From assembly GCA_037957365.1 (NCBI GenBank), contig JARHVA010000458.1, forward strand, positions 4,165,501-4,229,500: DNA of 64,000 bases, in the 5' to 3' direction. The translations under genes and the position numbers were made by a program. Within the stretch, counting starts at the first letter, position 1, and every line of letters begins with the position of its first letter. The stretch comes from Torreya grandis. Taxonomy: Eukaryota > Streptophyta > Pinopsida > Cupressales > Taxaceae. Positions 25,101-37,201 of this stretch are shown here, one piece after another. The notes below the pieces were generated by a model. The model saw nothing but the letters and a program-made list of their open reading frames with translations. It searched no databases and had not been told where the DNA came from.

Positions 25101-27980
25101 TGAGAATTATTCATGTTGTTGAAGTTTAGCATTGTTGTTGTCATTGATGTCAAAGTTCCTTAAGAAAGGTGTTCATGAGGTCATTGAAGAATGTTCTTAT
25201 TTGATAGCATAATTGAGAGGTATGACATTGTCTAAATATATTTTTAGACATATGAGAAATTTATAATATCATCAATAAGTGTTTCAAGGTCAATTGTTAA
25301 GTTTCAAGAGCTTGAGAAGCCTACTGATGACATTGGTCATTGCATGAAGAGACCTTGTGAGAAGGCATGAGCTTGGTGTCATAGTTATATGAATGTACAA
25401 AGGCATAAAAGTTTGTATTAGGTTTTTTGGGCATGAATATGAGGCATTGGATCACTCATGAGAGTCTCACAGTGAGCCTACAGGGGTAGGACCTACAGAC
25501 CTGGTATGCAACTAGACTACCTCTAGACTTTGTATAGCCTAATGAGGCATCATGATCTATTTTCAAGGCATATAAGGGATGTTTTCCATTGTTTGATAAT
25601 GTGATATGTTGTGTGATCATATAATTGAGGTGGAGAGTGCATGAAAAGAGGCTTGAAGGTCGATTTCAAGGCCTAATGTGGTTTGCAGGTCAAGGTCCAA
25701 GCAAGCAAAGAGAGAGATGGTGGCCAAATGAGATATGACATTTAGATTTCAAGATAAGGATGAGCATGTGAGAAATTTTAGTGATTTTATATGTTTTCTC
25801 AGGTGTGTTGACCAAGTTTGAGGTCAAATTTTACAATAAAAGGCATGAAAAGTGGTTTTGAGGTTTCTTGAGTGCATAAAATAAAGGGTTCTCATCTCTA
25901 AAAGGATTTCAAGTGTTTATTGGCACATGTAACCTTTGCATGGGAACTTGAGATATTTAGGAGAGATGGGGAAGGGTCCTACCTAATATATCTAGGCATT
26001 AGTTTTGGAAATGAGTGGAAGTCCTTTATTAACAATCATTAACACCAAAAATAGTGTTAACCCTCTCTAAAACCTTAACACTGACCTGATGTGAAATATC
26101 ATGTTTAAAATATCCCATAATGGTTTTGACTGACTATAAAAAATATTTTAAAATGTATTAAACTCTTTCAGGCATCTCTAGGTGTGATTTGTTTGTTAGG
26201 TGAGTAAGTGGACCCTATAAGAAAGGCCTTGTTTCTTGGAAATCTATTGTAGTAATCAGAGTTGACCAAGTCAAAGTTGCTAAATGGAGGATACAAAATA
26301 TTTAGACTTATATTTTTTGTCCATGGTTGTTTTTGAGTAGGTTATATACCTTATTTGTGCTAAATCAATTATCTAAGTTAACCAGTTGTTAACAGACCTA
26401 ATGGTGCAAACAGTGAGAAAACCAAGCAGAAGTGTGAAGTTGATTAGGGATGTGTTATCATGGATTAATAATGAATCCAAATATATGGAGAAGTTTTTAA
26501 AAACTTGTAATACATTTTCATATTGGATATATGTTTTGGAGATTAGTGAATATGATGAGAATGTTGCTCATAAGTTGACATGTCTAGTTTAGATGAGACA
26601 ATGAGGTACAAAACTTGAGATTGGTCTGCAAGACCAATATTTCCATTTTAAAATATTATATATCTATATAATAATGTTCCAATGACCTCATTTTACCATC
26701 TACATGCATTTGAAGTCTCTGAAAATGCTTCTATATGTATTTTAGGTCATTATTTCCATGGCTATGTTTTGAGGTTAGTTGGCAGTTTTGAGTAGGTTAC
26801 TTGCAGAGAAGGATTTGAGCATTTTTCCCTATGTAATGAATTATAATTAAATTTTTAAATTTTTTTAGTTTATTTTAAAAAAAATTGTTTTTTTTCTTCA
26901 GTTGTTCAAGACAAATTTTATGTGTATGCACAAGCCTAATTATGAACAGTCTTAATGGTGTACTTCAAGTAATGGATGGAGATAAAAGATGTCATGGACC
27001 TAAGATGATGTTGGTAGGGGTATAATTCAATTAAATATTGTGTTTTCCTACCATTTTATAATTTTGAGTGTTTTAAATATTTCAAAGGGTAACGTATGCT
27101 AATGAAGGCCAAATTGAATTAGGTCTCCTTAAGGCCTAAAAGAGGTTTTTGATTTTACATGCTATGACTGACCTATTGTAATGTTTTATTAATGTTTTTG
27201 ACATATCCTAAGGCCTATTTTATTAAAAATATAAGTGGTAAAGTTTGTATGTCTGACCAACAAGTGTATGATCAAGAGCTTAGTATAAGAATAAGGCCTA
27301 ATAGGCCTAATTTGCTAGTTAGAGAATATGTGTGTTGAAGCAGAAGATATAACACTTGGAAGAGATAAAGGAGGTCTTTTAGAACATCATCAAGGTGAAT
27401 ATAAAATATCATGAAGATATAATATGCGTATTGTAGATGAAAATCAAGGTCATATGACCTAATCAAGTTAAGAAGAGGACTAGTTGAGTGAAGAAGCCTA
27501 AAAGTCAATTTGAGAGGGTTTGAAGACAAATAAGAATTGAAGAAGGAGATAATCATATATTGTATGAGAAAAAAAAATTTCTAAAGGTGATAAAGTTTTT
27601 TAAGTTGATTGAGTTGGTGTTGAGTCATCTATGGGGTTGGTGCCTCCTTGCAAGTAGGTGCTTGGTAAAGCCTAGTCAAGTGGGTATTTGGCTAGTTGGG
27701 GTTGGTGTTCCAAGTGAAGTTGGTACTTCACTAAATCCTAAAGTTTGTATTATAATATTGTATTTATTTTTAATCATTAGTTGGTTTTATTCCCCTTGAT
27801 TTTTTCACACTCAAATAAGTGTTATATGTATTTTACTTTTATCTCATGCTCATAGCTCTTAATGTGTTGATAATTCAATATATTATTTTGATAGTTCATA
27901 AATGATAAAGTAAAGTTTTAAAAGTTTTAAATATTTATTCACCCCCCTCTCAATCATTGTGCTTCTAAAAAAAAATTAGA
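25101..27980 (+). mobile_element. Insertion inside the Copia B 3' LTR, possible Maximus/SIRE-like LTR
   Basis: This block interrupts the 3' LTR of Copia B. Its left end has 'gttgttgtcattgatgtcaaag' and its right end 'attcacccccctctcaa'. Both are typical of the ends of Maximus/SIRE-type Copia LTRs read on the plus strand (family knowledge, not tested here). No retroelement protein is visible inside it. The exact ends are not resolved; a TG...CA pair near 25112 and 27957 is possible. At 2.9 kb it is long for one solo LTR, so it may be an internally deleted element. Confidence 0.4.
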
Positions 27981-28003
27981 AAATTAATGCCTACACTAAC
28001 ACT
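27981..28003 (-). repeat. 3' LTR of Copia B, first 23 bases
   Basis: On the minus strand these bases match the first 23 bases of the 5' LTR (from 33893) at 19 positions. They directly follow a polypurine tract. Confidence 0.65.
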
Positions 28004-28018
28004 CCCCCATAAGCATAG
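28004..28018 (-). other. Polypurine tract of Copia B
   Basis: The minus strand has ATGGGGGAG immediately before the TGTTAG start of the 3' LTR. This is the usual plus-strand priming site. Confidence 0.7.
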
Positions 28019-28239
28019 TTTAGGTAGGAAGTGTGAAATAAAAATGGGTCCAAGAAACTAGGCCTGATCAAGAACCTAATACAAAGAAATTTTTCATAAA
28101 GTAGAGAAAAAGGAGAAAACCCATAGGAAAAAACTCCCCCCCTAAAATAGAGACATATAATAAATGAAGAGGCTAGAAGTCCTCCCTGAAGATGATGTTG
28201 TTGTTGATGTAGACCACACTCAAAGAAGATCTCATAGAT

Positions 28240-29500
28240 GAATGAAATTGCTCTCAATGAAGGGTGTGGTAAATATATCTGCAACCTACTTTGAATATTA
28301 TAAAAATCTCAAGTCAGTGACTTGACCATGAATAAGCTCTTGGATAAAATGCATGTGAATCTCAATGAGTTTGGTTTTTTGGTGTTGAATTGGATTCTTA
28401 CATATTTGTATAGTATTATGGTTGTCACAATTTATGATGGTGGGATGGTTGATAGGAATGCTAAACTCAGATAGAATCCCCTGAAGCTAAATAGCCTCAA
28501 TAATTATGTTAACAACTCCCCTATACTCTATCTCTATGGAAGATATAGAAATAACATTTTTCTTCTTGCTAGACCAACTAATAGGACTAAAAACCCAAAA
28601 AAAACTATAACTTAAAATGGACTTATGATTATGAGTATCACCAACCCAATCTAAATATAAAAAACCAACCAAGTCAAACTCTATGCTAAATTTATAATGA
28701 ATCCCAAATGTGTAATAGACTTGAATGTAGTGAAATATCTTCTTAGTTACTTTTTACTATAGTTCATGTTGTTCTTGCTTGAATCTAGAGACAAGTCACA
28801 CTACATATGAAATATCAGGCCTGGTATGAGTTAGATAGATAAGGGTACCAAAAAGTTGTCAATATTGAGTGGTATCAACCAAAGTTGTAAAATAGTTAGC
28901 CTCAAATTTGAATCTTGATAGAAAGGGAGTCAAATATGGCTTACAATCAGCCATGTGAAATCAAGCCAAAATATTGAGAGCATACTTGCGTTATGCAAGT
29001 GTAATCCCTGAATCAAACTGTGAAATCTTGATGCTATGGAAGTAATGCAAAAGACCTAAGTTTCTAATGTCAAATATGTCTTATAGATGATGAGGAACTC
29101 CCAGTGATCAAAATATCATCAACATAAAGGACCAGTATCAGTAAATAATCATCCTACCACAAGAAGTATACATTGAGTTATGAATGACACCTGGTGAAAC
29201 TTGATGTAGGGAGGAAGGAATCCATCTTAGCATACCAAGATTGAGGAGATTGTTTGAGGCCATACATGGATTTCCTAAGTTTTCAAAATAAGGATGAATC
29301 ATAAACAAACTAGGGTGGTTACTCCATATAGATCTCCTCCTCAAAGTCTCCATGAAGAAAATCACTCTTCACATCCATCTAATGCACATCCCAATCATGT
29401 TTTGTAGCTATAGTTAGTGTGAGTCAGATCGAATTATAAATATAATAAGTGTAAAGGTCTCTAACTAGTTAATGTTAGATACCTATGAAAAAATCTTGGT
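28240..29500 (-). pseudogene. Copia RT and RNase H (element B)
   Basis: On the minus strand the RT has HQMDVK-like sequence (with a stop in place of Gln) near 29370, a YGLKQSPQSWYAK segment near 29250 and the catalytic YVDD box at 29115-29126. RNase H covers about 28672-28487, with the DW-GD...KS...SWSSKK...EIEYRG series typical of Copia. A C-terminal ADIFT-like segment follows near 28260. Many stops and some frame changes show it is dead. Confidence 0.85.
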
Positions 29501-30176
29501 GACCAATCATGCCTTATACTTCTCGATTGATCCATCTACTGCAAACTTGTTCCAATATATCCACCGACATCAAACCATGTTCCTTCCCATATGAAGTGAA
29601 GTCAATTCCCAAGTGTGATTTTTGAGAAAGGAAGAATATTATTCATGCATAGCACTATCCCACTCAGGTATTCTTGAAGCCTCTTAGAATGTCTATGGAT
29701 TTTAAACTAAAGTAAATAAAGCATGTGGACCACTCTGATAAACTACCCAAGTATGTATATCATCTATTGGATCCCCTACCCAAGTGTTTGCACTCTAAAG
29801 TGTCTGTCTAGCCTAAAGAGGCCTAGATGTGGGTGAGTCAAGTTTTGACTCCTCATCTTATGAAACATGAGTAGATGTGGATGTATAAGACTCCCTATCA
29901 TTTCCCTCACTATAAAAAGTAGAAGAAGAATAAAATCCTAACTTAGGAACCTGCTTTGGATAATCGAAGTCAGAAGAAGAATCATCAAGTCTAAGTGAAT
30001 CCAATGAAAGAGAAGAAGTGTCAAGTGTTGAGTCTTTGGGAATCCCCTAAAATTAAACACTTATCTTTATGAACAAATCATGTGTGGTAGGATGTATAAG
30101 GTGTTACCCCTTGACACCATCTAGATAACCTACAAAGATGCAAGGCTTGGACTATGGTTCTATAGCTTTGTATTTT

Positions 30177-30810
30177 TTATTCGGTATACATGCCTAGATG
30201 GAGATCTAAAAACCCTAAAGTTCTCAAATTCAATTTTCCTTCCATGCTAAGCTTCAAATGTGTTATGCCTTTCAAATATTTTTGAGGAACCCTATTTAGA
30301 AGATAACAAACATAATTATTGGCTTCAACCCAATACTGAGGTGTCAAGGACCTAGAGTGAATCATAAAACTAGCCATCTCTTTCAAAGATCTATTCTTGC
30401 ATTTTAAAAATATATTATGTGAATGACTATAATTAATTATCCACTACAAATCAATCCCCTTTATGGTGCAAAATTCCTCAAATTTATTGCTAACATATTC
30501 ACCTCTATTGTCATTTCAAATAACCTTGATGGATTTCTCAGATTATTTCTCAACATGAGCCTTGAAGTCTTGAAAATATTCAAACACTTCAAACTTTTAC
30601 TTAAGAAAGTAGAACCATGTATATCTCAATAAATCATCAACAAAAGTGAGAATTTACATGGCCCTTGTAAAAGATAGACTAGGAAAAGGCCTAGATATAT
30701 CATTGTGAAGTAACTCTAATGCTTGTGAGACCCTCTAAGATTACCTTTTTCAAATTTTTATTTGAGGTGATTTCCAAGAGACCAACCCTCACAAATTACC
30801 TTAGATAATT
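30177..30810 (-). pseudogene. Copia integrase remnant (element B)
   Basis: The segment 30386-30177 on the minus strand resembles the C-terminal half of the Copia integrase core. It contains YWVEANNYVCYLLNRVP, the stretch after the catalytic Glu in this family. The N-terminal half, between 30810 and 30390, is badly shifted, and I cannot place the Asp residues with confidence. Confidence 0.7.
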
Positions 30811-30814
30811 GGAC

Positions 30815-31300
30815 TCAAGACAAGCCTATGACCATGTCATTTTTTCTAAGTTTTTCAAGGTAGCAGTAATTAAGGTGGCTAAACTGCTCATGCCATAATT
30901 TGCTAACTTCATCTAAATGAGTTAGTAATGTAGTTAGAAAAGAATCAGGTAAAAAATGTGAGAAGGTGTATAACCTAACTTGGTGATTTACCCTACCCAC
31001 TACAACTATAGAATCACTATGCACCTCTCTGATGATAACTAAATCTGGTGGAAACTCAACCCTCATGCTTTTTTGATATGAGTGATTTGATACATGGATA
31101 AGAGATTGGTTGAAAGAGAAGGAACACTTAGAACATTATTGAATGTTCCTCTTTCCATTTCAAAAGAACCTATCCTTGAAAGTAGTACAAAATTTTCATA
31201 ACCCCAACTGATGGAAGACATGTTATAAGGTCCTAAGGAATAAAACTCAACTAGTGAAGAGCCCATGTAGTGAGAATCACCCAAGTCAATAACCCATGAA
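30815..31300 (-). pseudogene. Copia protease and gag-pre-integrase segment (element B)
   Basis: On the minus strand a WVIDLGDSHYM segment (about 31300-31265) stands where Copia protease has D-S-G-A-S-H-H-M. The Gly-Ala pair is altered. The gag-pre-integrase domain follows, with LWHEQFSHLNYCYLEKL near 30900, including the HxxxxH motif of the integrase zinc finger. Two frames are joined by a break at about 31063. Confidence 0.75.
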
Positions 31301-31399
31301 GATGTTAAAGTTACAATTGCTATAAGAGCTTTGCCCTTTTCTTTCTCTTTCCCCTTGCCCTTTGTCGTAGTATAATCTTGGGTAGATAAATTCTACTTA

Positions 31400-32271
31400 A
31401 GGGACTCAGGAACACCTATGTTGTTATTCTCTAAGAGATGAGTTAGGTGATCTATTTGTTTTTTCATGCACTCATTTTCATCATGCCCATTTTTCTCATA
31501 GTGTGCATAATTAACCTTGTATTTCTTAGGTTTGCCATTGGAAGAGGAGGCTTCAATGTTGGTTTTGGCAAATGTTGATTATTTCTTCTTCTCTTGATCC
31601 TTATCATTATTCTTCATCTCTTTGTTTGAAGTCTTTGCTTTCCCATTCCCAGCAATTAGGGTTTGAGGTTTTGTGGACTTCAATGTACCCATATGAATCA
31701 ACTTGTCTTGCTGCTTAGTTAAGTTGGCAATGAAAGCATCTAAAGAAGTCATTTTCCATGTAATGCCCAAAGCACTTTTAGTTACATGAAAAGTAGAGAC
31801 AAAAATTAAATAATCATGACCTAATTTAGAAAGTATAGAAAGAATAAGCTAGTCATCTTCTTTCTTTATCCCACATTCTTTCAACTGTAATCTCAAATAC
31901 TTGAACTTAGTGAAGAAATCCTAAAGGGTGTCAAAGTTGTAAGGACTTAGGCTAATGAGTTCATTCTCAAGATTGTGACCTCTCATCACATCTTATTCTC
32001 TAAATAGTTTACTTAGAATGGTCCATACATCATGACATGATTTGGTAGGCTCTAAGTGAAATAAGAGATAAGGTGATACAAAAAGACATAATAACCCATA
32101 GGCTTCATTACTATAGTTATACCACTTAACTATCTCTACATCTATCCTTTGTTTAGTTTCATCACCAATGGTTATCCTATACAAATGCTTACTCCTTAAA
32201 ATGATTGTCATTTTAATTTTCCATTCATGATAGTTAAATGGAGTTAGTGGCTTGATTGAACTTGAATCCAT
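31400..32271 (-). pseudogene. Copia gag (element B)
   Basis: An ATG at 32271 opens a 92-codon segment with LTPFNYHEWKIKM and later WTILSKLFRE, typical of Copia gag (UBN2/retrotran_gag type). The frame is then interrupted. Near 31500-31465 a knuckle-like KNGHDENEC stretch remains, but the first two Cys of the CCHC are lost. Gag would form the particle shell. Confidence 0.75.
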
Positions 32272-33402
32272 TAGTGTAGAAATAAGTTGTAGTATAAGTA
32301 CAAGTTGTATTTAGAAAAATGAAAGTGCAAGTAAAAATGAAAGAGTGACATAGAAAAAGTACACCCCCCTAAACTATGAAATGGTGAACCCCCCAAATAT
32401 TGTAAATGGAAGATTAAAACATGTTGGTATCAGTCAATAGTGCATCTAAAGTAATTATTGCATGTGTCAAAAAAGACAATTTTTAAAAAACAAGGCAAAG
32501 ATGTCAGGCTCAACTGAAAATGCATCCAAAAGTTTTTAAGTACGAAAAGTGGGCCAAGTAGTGAATGCCCAAAAAAGGCACTTTATAACATTAGTTTTTT
32601 TTTTTAAAATAAGACCAAGGGAAAAAGGAAAAAAAATATAAACTTTTGAAAAAATGGCACTCAATTCTAAGTTATCAACCAAAAGTTAAAGCAAATTATA
32701 TTTATCATCATTAATGGCATATTTAATGAATTTGCACTAAAATTTTAAATGCACAAGTGGAAAGGAAGTGAACATATCCTTTCACCAAGTCAACAAAACC
32801 AAAATTAAATGCCAAACCTCCTCAATAAAATTTCAAGTCTTATTCAATCCTTCCATAATAAATTATCTTTTAAAAACAATAAATAAAAAACTTTTAGCAA
32901 CAATCTCCAAATTATAAGATTTCATTTTTTTGAGTATCAGTTACTAAAATTGTCATAAATTTTGCCTTTATTAACAAATTTAAAAATTACAAATGATTCA
33001 AAAATCTAAGACCAAGGCACACCAAACCCAAAAAAAATTTGGTGTGATTTATTGTGGTTTGAGAGCATTAATAGCTTGAATAGGAAGATGGCAAACCAGA
33101 TGCGTGAATGAAAAATCAAAACTAAACTAGGAAGCCGCAAAAATGACAATGTGATGGAAAATGTGTTTTCTCAAGCAAAAAATGTCTTCTTCTAAGACAA
33201 TGAAGTTGATCAAACTATAAAAACATTAGATTTCCAAAGAGCTTGCATATACTAACATTACAAAGCATGAAAATGTATGATAAAAGGAATGGATAGATCT
33301 TAATAAAAAACAATATAGATCTATGATCTTGCTTATGCAACAAATCTAAATATTTCATGCAAAGCTTAACAATGAATAACTAGATAAATGTTTACCATGG
33401 GT

Positions 33403-33415
33403 GGTTTTGATACCA
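33403..33415 (-). other. Primer-binding site of Copia B
   Basis: The minus strand reads TGGTATCAAAACC directly inside the 5' LTR. The first eight bases match the initiator-Met tRNA complement. Confidence 0.7.
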
Positions 33416-33893
33416 AGTCAGAGTTTGATTCCAATCTGAATAGGTGAACGTGAAGTTTGAATGCTCACACGACACAAGAAGTGAGTGTACACCACCAAAG
33501 AACTATAGCAAATTGAAATCACAAGAGAAATAATTGCATGAGACAAATAAAAATGGAGAAAGTTAAAATATTCATTGAGATAATTAGGCTCAAGTAGAGC
33601 ATACATATAGGAGAGAAACTAACTCCTCAAATGGTGGTCAAAGCACCCCTGGAATAGAAATGTAATTCCTCCATAAAAGGTGGTCACAAGTGCCCAGAAT
33701 AGAAGAGTAACTCCCATACCTAAAATAGTCAGTCAAGGGAGTTACATCCTAGTCTTTCAGTCAAACCTATGACATATATGACACACTATCTCCACCTAAT
33801 CAATCATATCCCCTACATGTAGGAAAATTCCATGTGAGCAAATATAATATTCCTAAATAAATAAATATGGGAAAATAAATATCTACTCTAACA
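33416..33893 (-). repeat. 5' LTR of Copia B
   Basis: This 478-base LTR begins TGTTAGAGTAG on the minus strand at 33893 and aligns with the two-part 3' LTR. The target duplication TCAGC follows at 33894. Confidence 0.8.
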
Positions 33894-33898
33894 TCAGC

Positions 33899-34239
33899 TA
33901 GCTTCAAATATCTATCAGACATCATGCAAATTTTGGTCTTTGCCTTGTTCTCTGACTTGCATAGTGAACCAAAATCTATTGAATTAATATGTTATCAGAC
34001 AAATCCTTGATAAGGTCTATTTTGTCACTTTCAATGCATTAAACCATCATCCTATCTTCATGTTGGTCCATGTTTAATTTTAATTTCATTATTATTTATC
34101 ATAGACATAGGTTATCATATTAAATGTTCTATAAATTCATTTAATGTCAGAATTTTATAGTTTTAATATTTATTATTTATGTTTAAATTTATAGTCTTAT
34201 TTCAATTTAAGTTATTTGTTAAAAAAAGTATTTTTAATA
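33899..34239. other. No supported gene
   Basis: AT-rich spacer between the Copia B target duplication and a LINE 3' end. It may be the leader of the outer element whose LTR-like copies are at 23.9 and 47.3 kb. Confidence 0.4.
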
Positions 34240-34699
34240 GTCAATTTGTCATTAAAGTCAGCTAGAGCTATCCAGATCTCTCCTCCCCACCAAGATTCTC
34301 AAATGTAGCATGATTTTGAAACTAATTAGTAAGCTAATGGTTGGGACCCCCTCTTTGTTGATGAAGATCCCCTAGCCCAGGATGGTTGGGGAGGGAAACC
34401 TCAAGACCCTTCGCCTCTACCTCCTCCACTAACCACCATATTTGTAGTTGTTGCTTAGTGTTTTCCTTGTTGTTTATGCTATTTCATTATCTTTTTTTAT
34501 TGATGTGCACTTGAGTTAATTTAACTATGGTTATTAGCTAGTTTTTTACCTTTTATTTTGGACTTTGGTTTCTCTCGAGGCTCTTTTAGTTTAGTTTGGC
34601 GTATGTAGTATGACTTTTCTACCCCTTTTTTTGTATGGCTAGTGTTATACTATAAGTTTTATTTCAAATTAATAGAAGTGAGTTTTTCAATCAAAAAAA
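34240..34699 (+). mobile_element. 3' end of a LINE (non-LTR retrotransposon)
   Basis: A short frame ends with WDPLFVDEDPLAQDGWGG and a Pro-rich tail before a stop near 34455. A T-rich 3' untranslated stretch with 'ggtttctctcgaggctctttta' follows. The block ends in a short A-run (34693-34699), the signature of target-primed reverse transcription. The RT part is absent, as is usual for 5'-truncated LINEs. The boundary at the left is a guess. Confidence 0.4.
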
Positions 34700-34702
34700 T
34701 GT

Positions 34703-35553
34703 TTTAATGTTCCATTTGGGAAAGAATTAGAAAGATTTGGATTTCTAAACAAACCCTAATATTAATTTTTTTTTTCTTTATTTCAAACCCTAACCTTAAA
34801 AGAAATCAAAATTTTGGAAATATGCATTTAGGTTGCAATTTACAATATTTTTCCTTCAAATATTCACCAAATGTAATATAGGCTACTAAAATACCTTCAA
34901 ATCTAATTTTTATTATCAATTTAATGTCTATAAAATATAGTTAAAATACCAACTAAATGTGCATGCCATTGAATGACAAATTAGGCTTTGTTTAGTCTTT
35001 TTTCTTCTTCCACCACTTTGCTTCCCTTATAGGGTTTCAAACCAACTCACTACCATTCAGATCAGCTACATCCTTCTTCAAATTATCCTTATTTGCCACA
35101 CCAATCCTATAATGGTGTTTAAAACACCTCAAACTATCCAATGATGTTTGATACAACCTTTAAACTAAGGTTGTCAGTTGTTAGATAAGGGTTTTTCATC
35201 CTTACTACAACCAAACAAATGAGGCTTTTCATCCTCAATTAGATGAAGTTCAACAAATCATGCCAAAAACTTTTGAATTTTAATTATAAAAAATAACATA
35301 ATCCTCTTCAGCTGAACATCCTCTCTCTTTTTATAACCCTTCCCACTCAAACGCCAAAATAGCTCCCAAATAAGGGTTGATTTACATAACAATAGAAAGT
35401 CCCACTTCCTTATGGAAGATCAAAATAGAAAGGGATTTGTTGACATATTCAATTTTGGCAACTAAAGCATGTTATTACTTTTATTTAAAGTATTTAAAAC
35501 ACTTTTTATTTTAATAATAATATTACTTTATTTTTTAAAAAGGAGACATTACA
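34703..35553 (-). repeat. 3' LTR of element C
   Basis: Aligns with 39113-40019 throughout, including 'tatttcaaaccctaacc' near 34780, 'aacacctcaaactatccaatgatg' near 35125 and the 'gacattaca' end. It is shorter than the other copy because of small deletions (for example near 34985). Confidence 0.85.
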
Positions 35554-35566
35554 GCCTACCCTTCCC
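35554..35566 (-). other. Polypurine tract of element C
   Basis: The minus strand reads GGGAAGGGTAGGC right before the TGTAATGT start of the 3' LTR. Confidence 0.55.
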
Positions 35567-35990
35567 AAATTTACTTGACCTCAAACAAATACAAGCTTAT
35601 TTTATATTATCTCTGAAATACCTAGGTCCCACTTCAATCTTGGGAATTTAGAATCCAAAACACTTGCTTTATGAACATATCCTTGAGATTTAATGGGTCC
35701 CATCTTATTATTGTGGGCTGAAAACAAACTCAGTTCCCCCATTCATGCTTGTCATGTACCATTATCATTGTAATTTCCTTGGATACATACAAAATATGCA
35801 CTCTTTAACTCATAAGAGTATCTTTATCAACATTCATATGGGTTTTTCCTTAACCTACACATAGAAAAAATATGTCAATGAAAACCAAAGTTATCCACCC
35901 CCATTTTTCAACCATTTTTCCAAGCCTTATAGGCATTTTGTTTAATTCTCCTTTATTTCATACAAATTCATCAGCATCCATCTTCATGTA

Positions 35991-36471
35991 ATGGACTCCC
36001 AAGGATCCACTCTTGCTACCCCAACCATTAGTAATTTTGTACCTTTATCTTTCCTTCCTCACAATCAGCATTGTGATGGTTGGAAATTTTTCCATGACAA
36101 CTACAAACCATCCTTTATTGGTGATGATCAGGGCTCCCTCCCATTTTATGGCTAAAAACATGCTTGTGTTTATTAAGGAAGGTGTAAAAGGATTGTCTAT
36201 GTTGCATATAATGGAAATAAGCATAGGATGGAAGCCATCATACTCAATTTTTGCCTCCATAATTAGAATTTTAGGTGATTTATGGGATGGTAATAACCCT
36301 AAAATGATTGAAATTAACTCCACAACTTTAATAAACAAGAAAATATTCACGTATGCAAATGGGATTGCATGTACAACTGCATACCAGGTGTTCAGTTGGC
36401 TAGGAATGTGCATGACAGTAGTTTTATATCCTATAATCATGAGATATTTTTATATGAACTCACTTCTTTGA
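35991..36471. pseudogene. Coding-like segment inside element C, strand unresolved
   Basis: An ATG at 35991 opens 54 plus-strand codons (MDSQGSTLATPTISNFVPLS...; contains WKFFHDNYKPSF). After a stop the phase continues with RIVYVAYNGNKHRMEAI. A second plus phase is open for 152 codons (36013-36471), and a minus phase is open for 131 codons (36440-36045). Such long openings are unlikely by chance at this base composition. One strand must be real coding and the others shadows, but I cannot say which. No family is recognised. Confidence 0.35.
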
Positions 36472-37201
36472 GTTCTCCTTTGTACCAAGCAACTAAAATT
36501 ATCTTTATGACTATCATATGAATGTAAAAGTGGCTAGTATTGATGCAGTAAACATTAAGAAAATGGTACAAAAACTACCAATTATGGTGCTCTTCACCAT
36601 ACTCAGCCACATAAGTCATCTAAGGATGTGCCAGAACCCTTTTTTGAATAAACCTTCAACAAATTTTCTATCCAAAACTCAATTTCCACTCAATTTTTTG
36701 AGGGATGGCAGCCACTGTTTAATAAGGATATTAAGTAACTATTTTTTACTATTATGTTGGGGCATCTATCATACTCCCTAGATCCCTCATGGGCCTCCCT
36801 TCAATCCAATTTCATGTGTTACAAAATTTATTTACCAAAGTAACATTGAACATCTTTAAAATATTACCCTTCTTGTATTCCCATGGAGCACCTAAATCCT
36901 AAACTTCCATATGCACACAATAGGAAATCAAAATGAAAAAATCCATGAGACCTTTGCCACTCAAATTGGTCTTCATTCTATCATTTCTTTCATTTTTTTG
37001 TTCATGATGATTGTATTCTTACCATGATGTACATAAAATTAATAAACTTGACATAAGGTCATTATTTTTCATATTGTGCCCATGGTGACCACACTTCCCC
37101 AATGGCATAGTAGGAAGCAAAAAATTCATGATACTTTCATACCTTTATTGGGTAGAGATTCTCATCTCTTCTTCTTCTATATTGGATACCTCAAAAACTC
37201 C

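Larger units (their letters stand above)
24644..33893 (-). mobile_element. Ty1/Copia element B, minus strand, itself interrupted
   Basis: The 5' LTR is 33416-33893. The 3' LTR is in two parts, 27981-28003 and 24644-25100. The LTR starts TGTTAG and ends CTYTGACA by comparing the two copies. Target-site copies TCAAC (24639-24643) and TCAGC (33894-33898) differ at one base. The order on the minus strand is primer site, about 1.1-kb leader, gag, protease, integrase, RT and RNase H, which is the Copia order. The LTRs agree at only about 80% by eye, so the insertion is old. A 2.9-kb insertion splits the 3' LTR. All ORFs are broken. Confidence 0.8.

Noticed and set aside
27272..27556. 94-codon Leu/Ser/Tyr-rich minus frame
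   Set aside because: It lies in the insertion that splits an LTR, looks like translated pyrimidine-rich DNA and has no motif.
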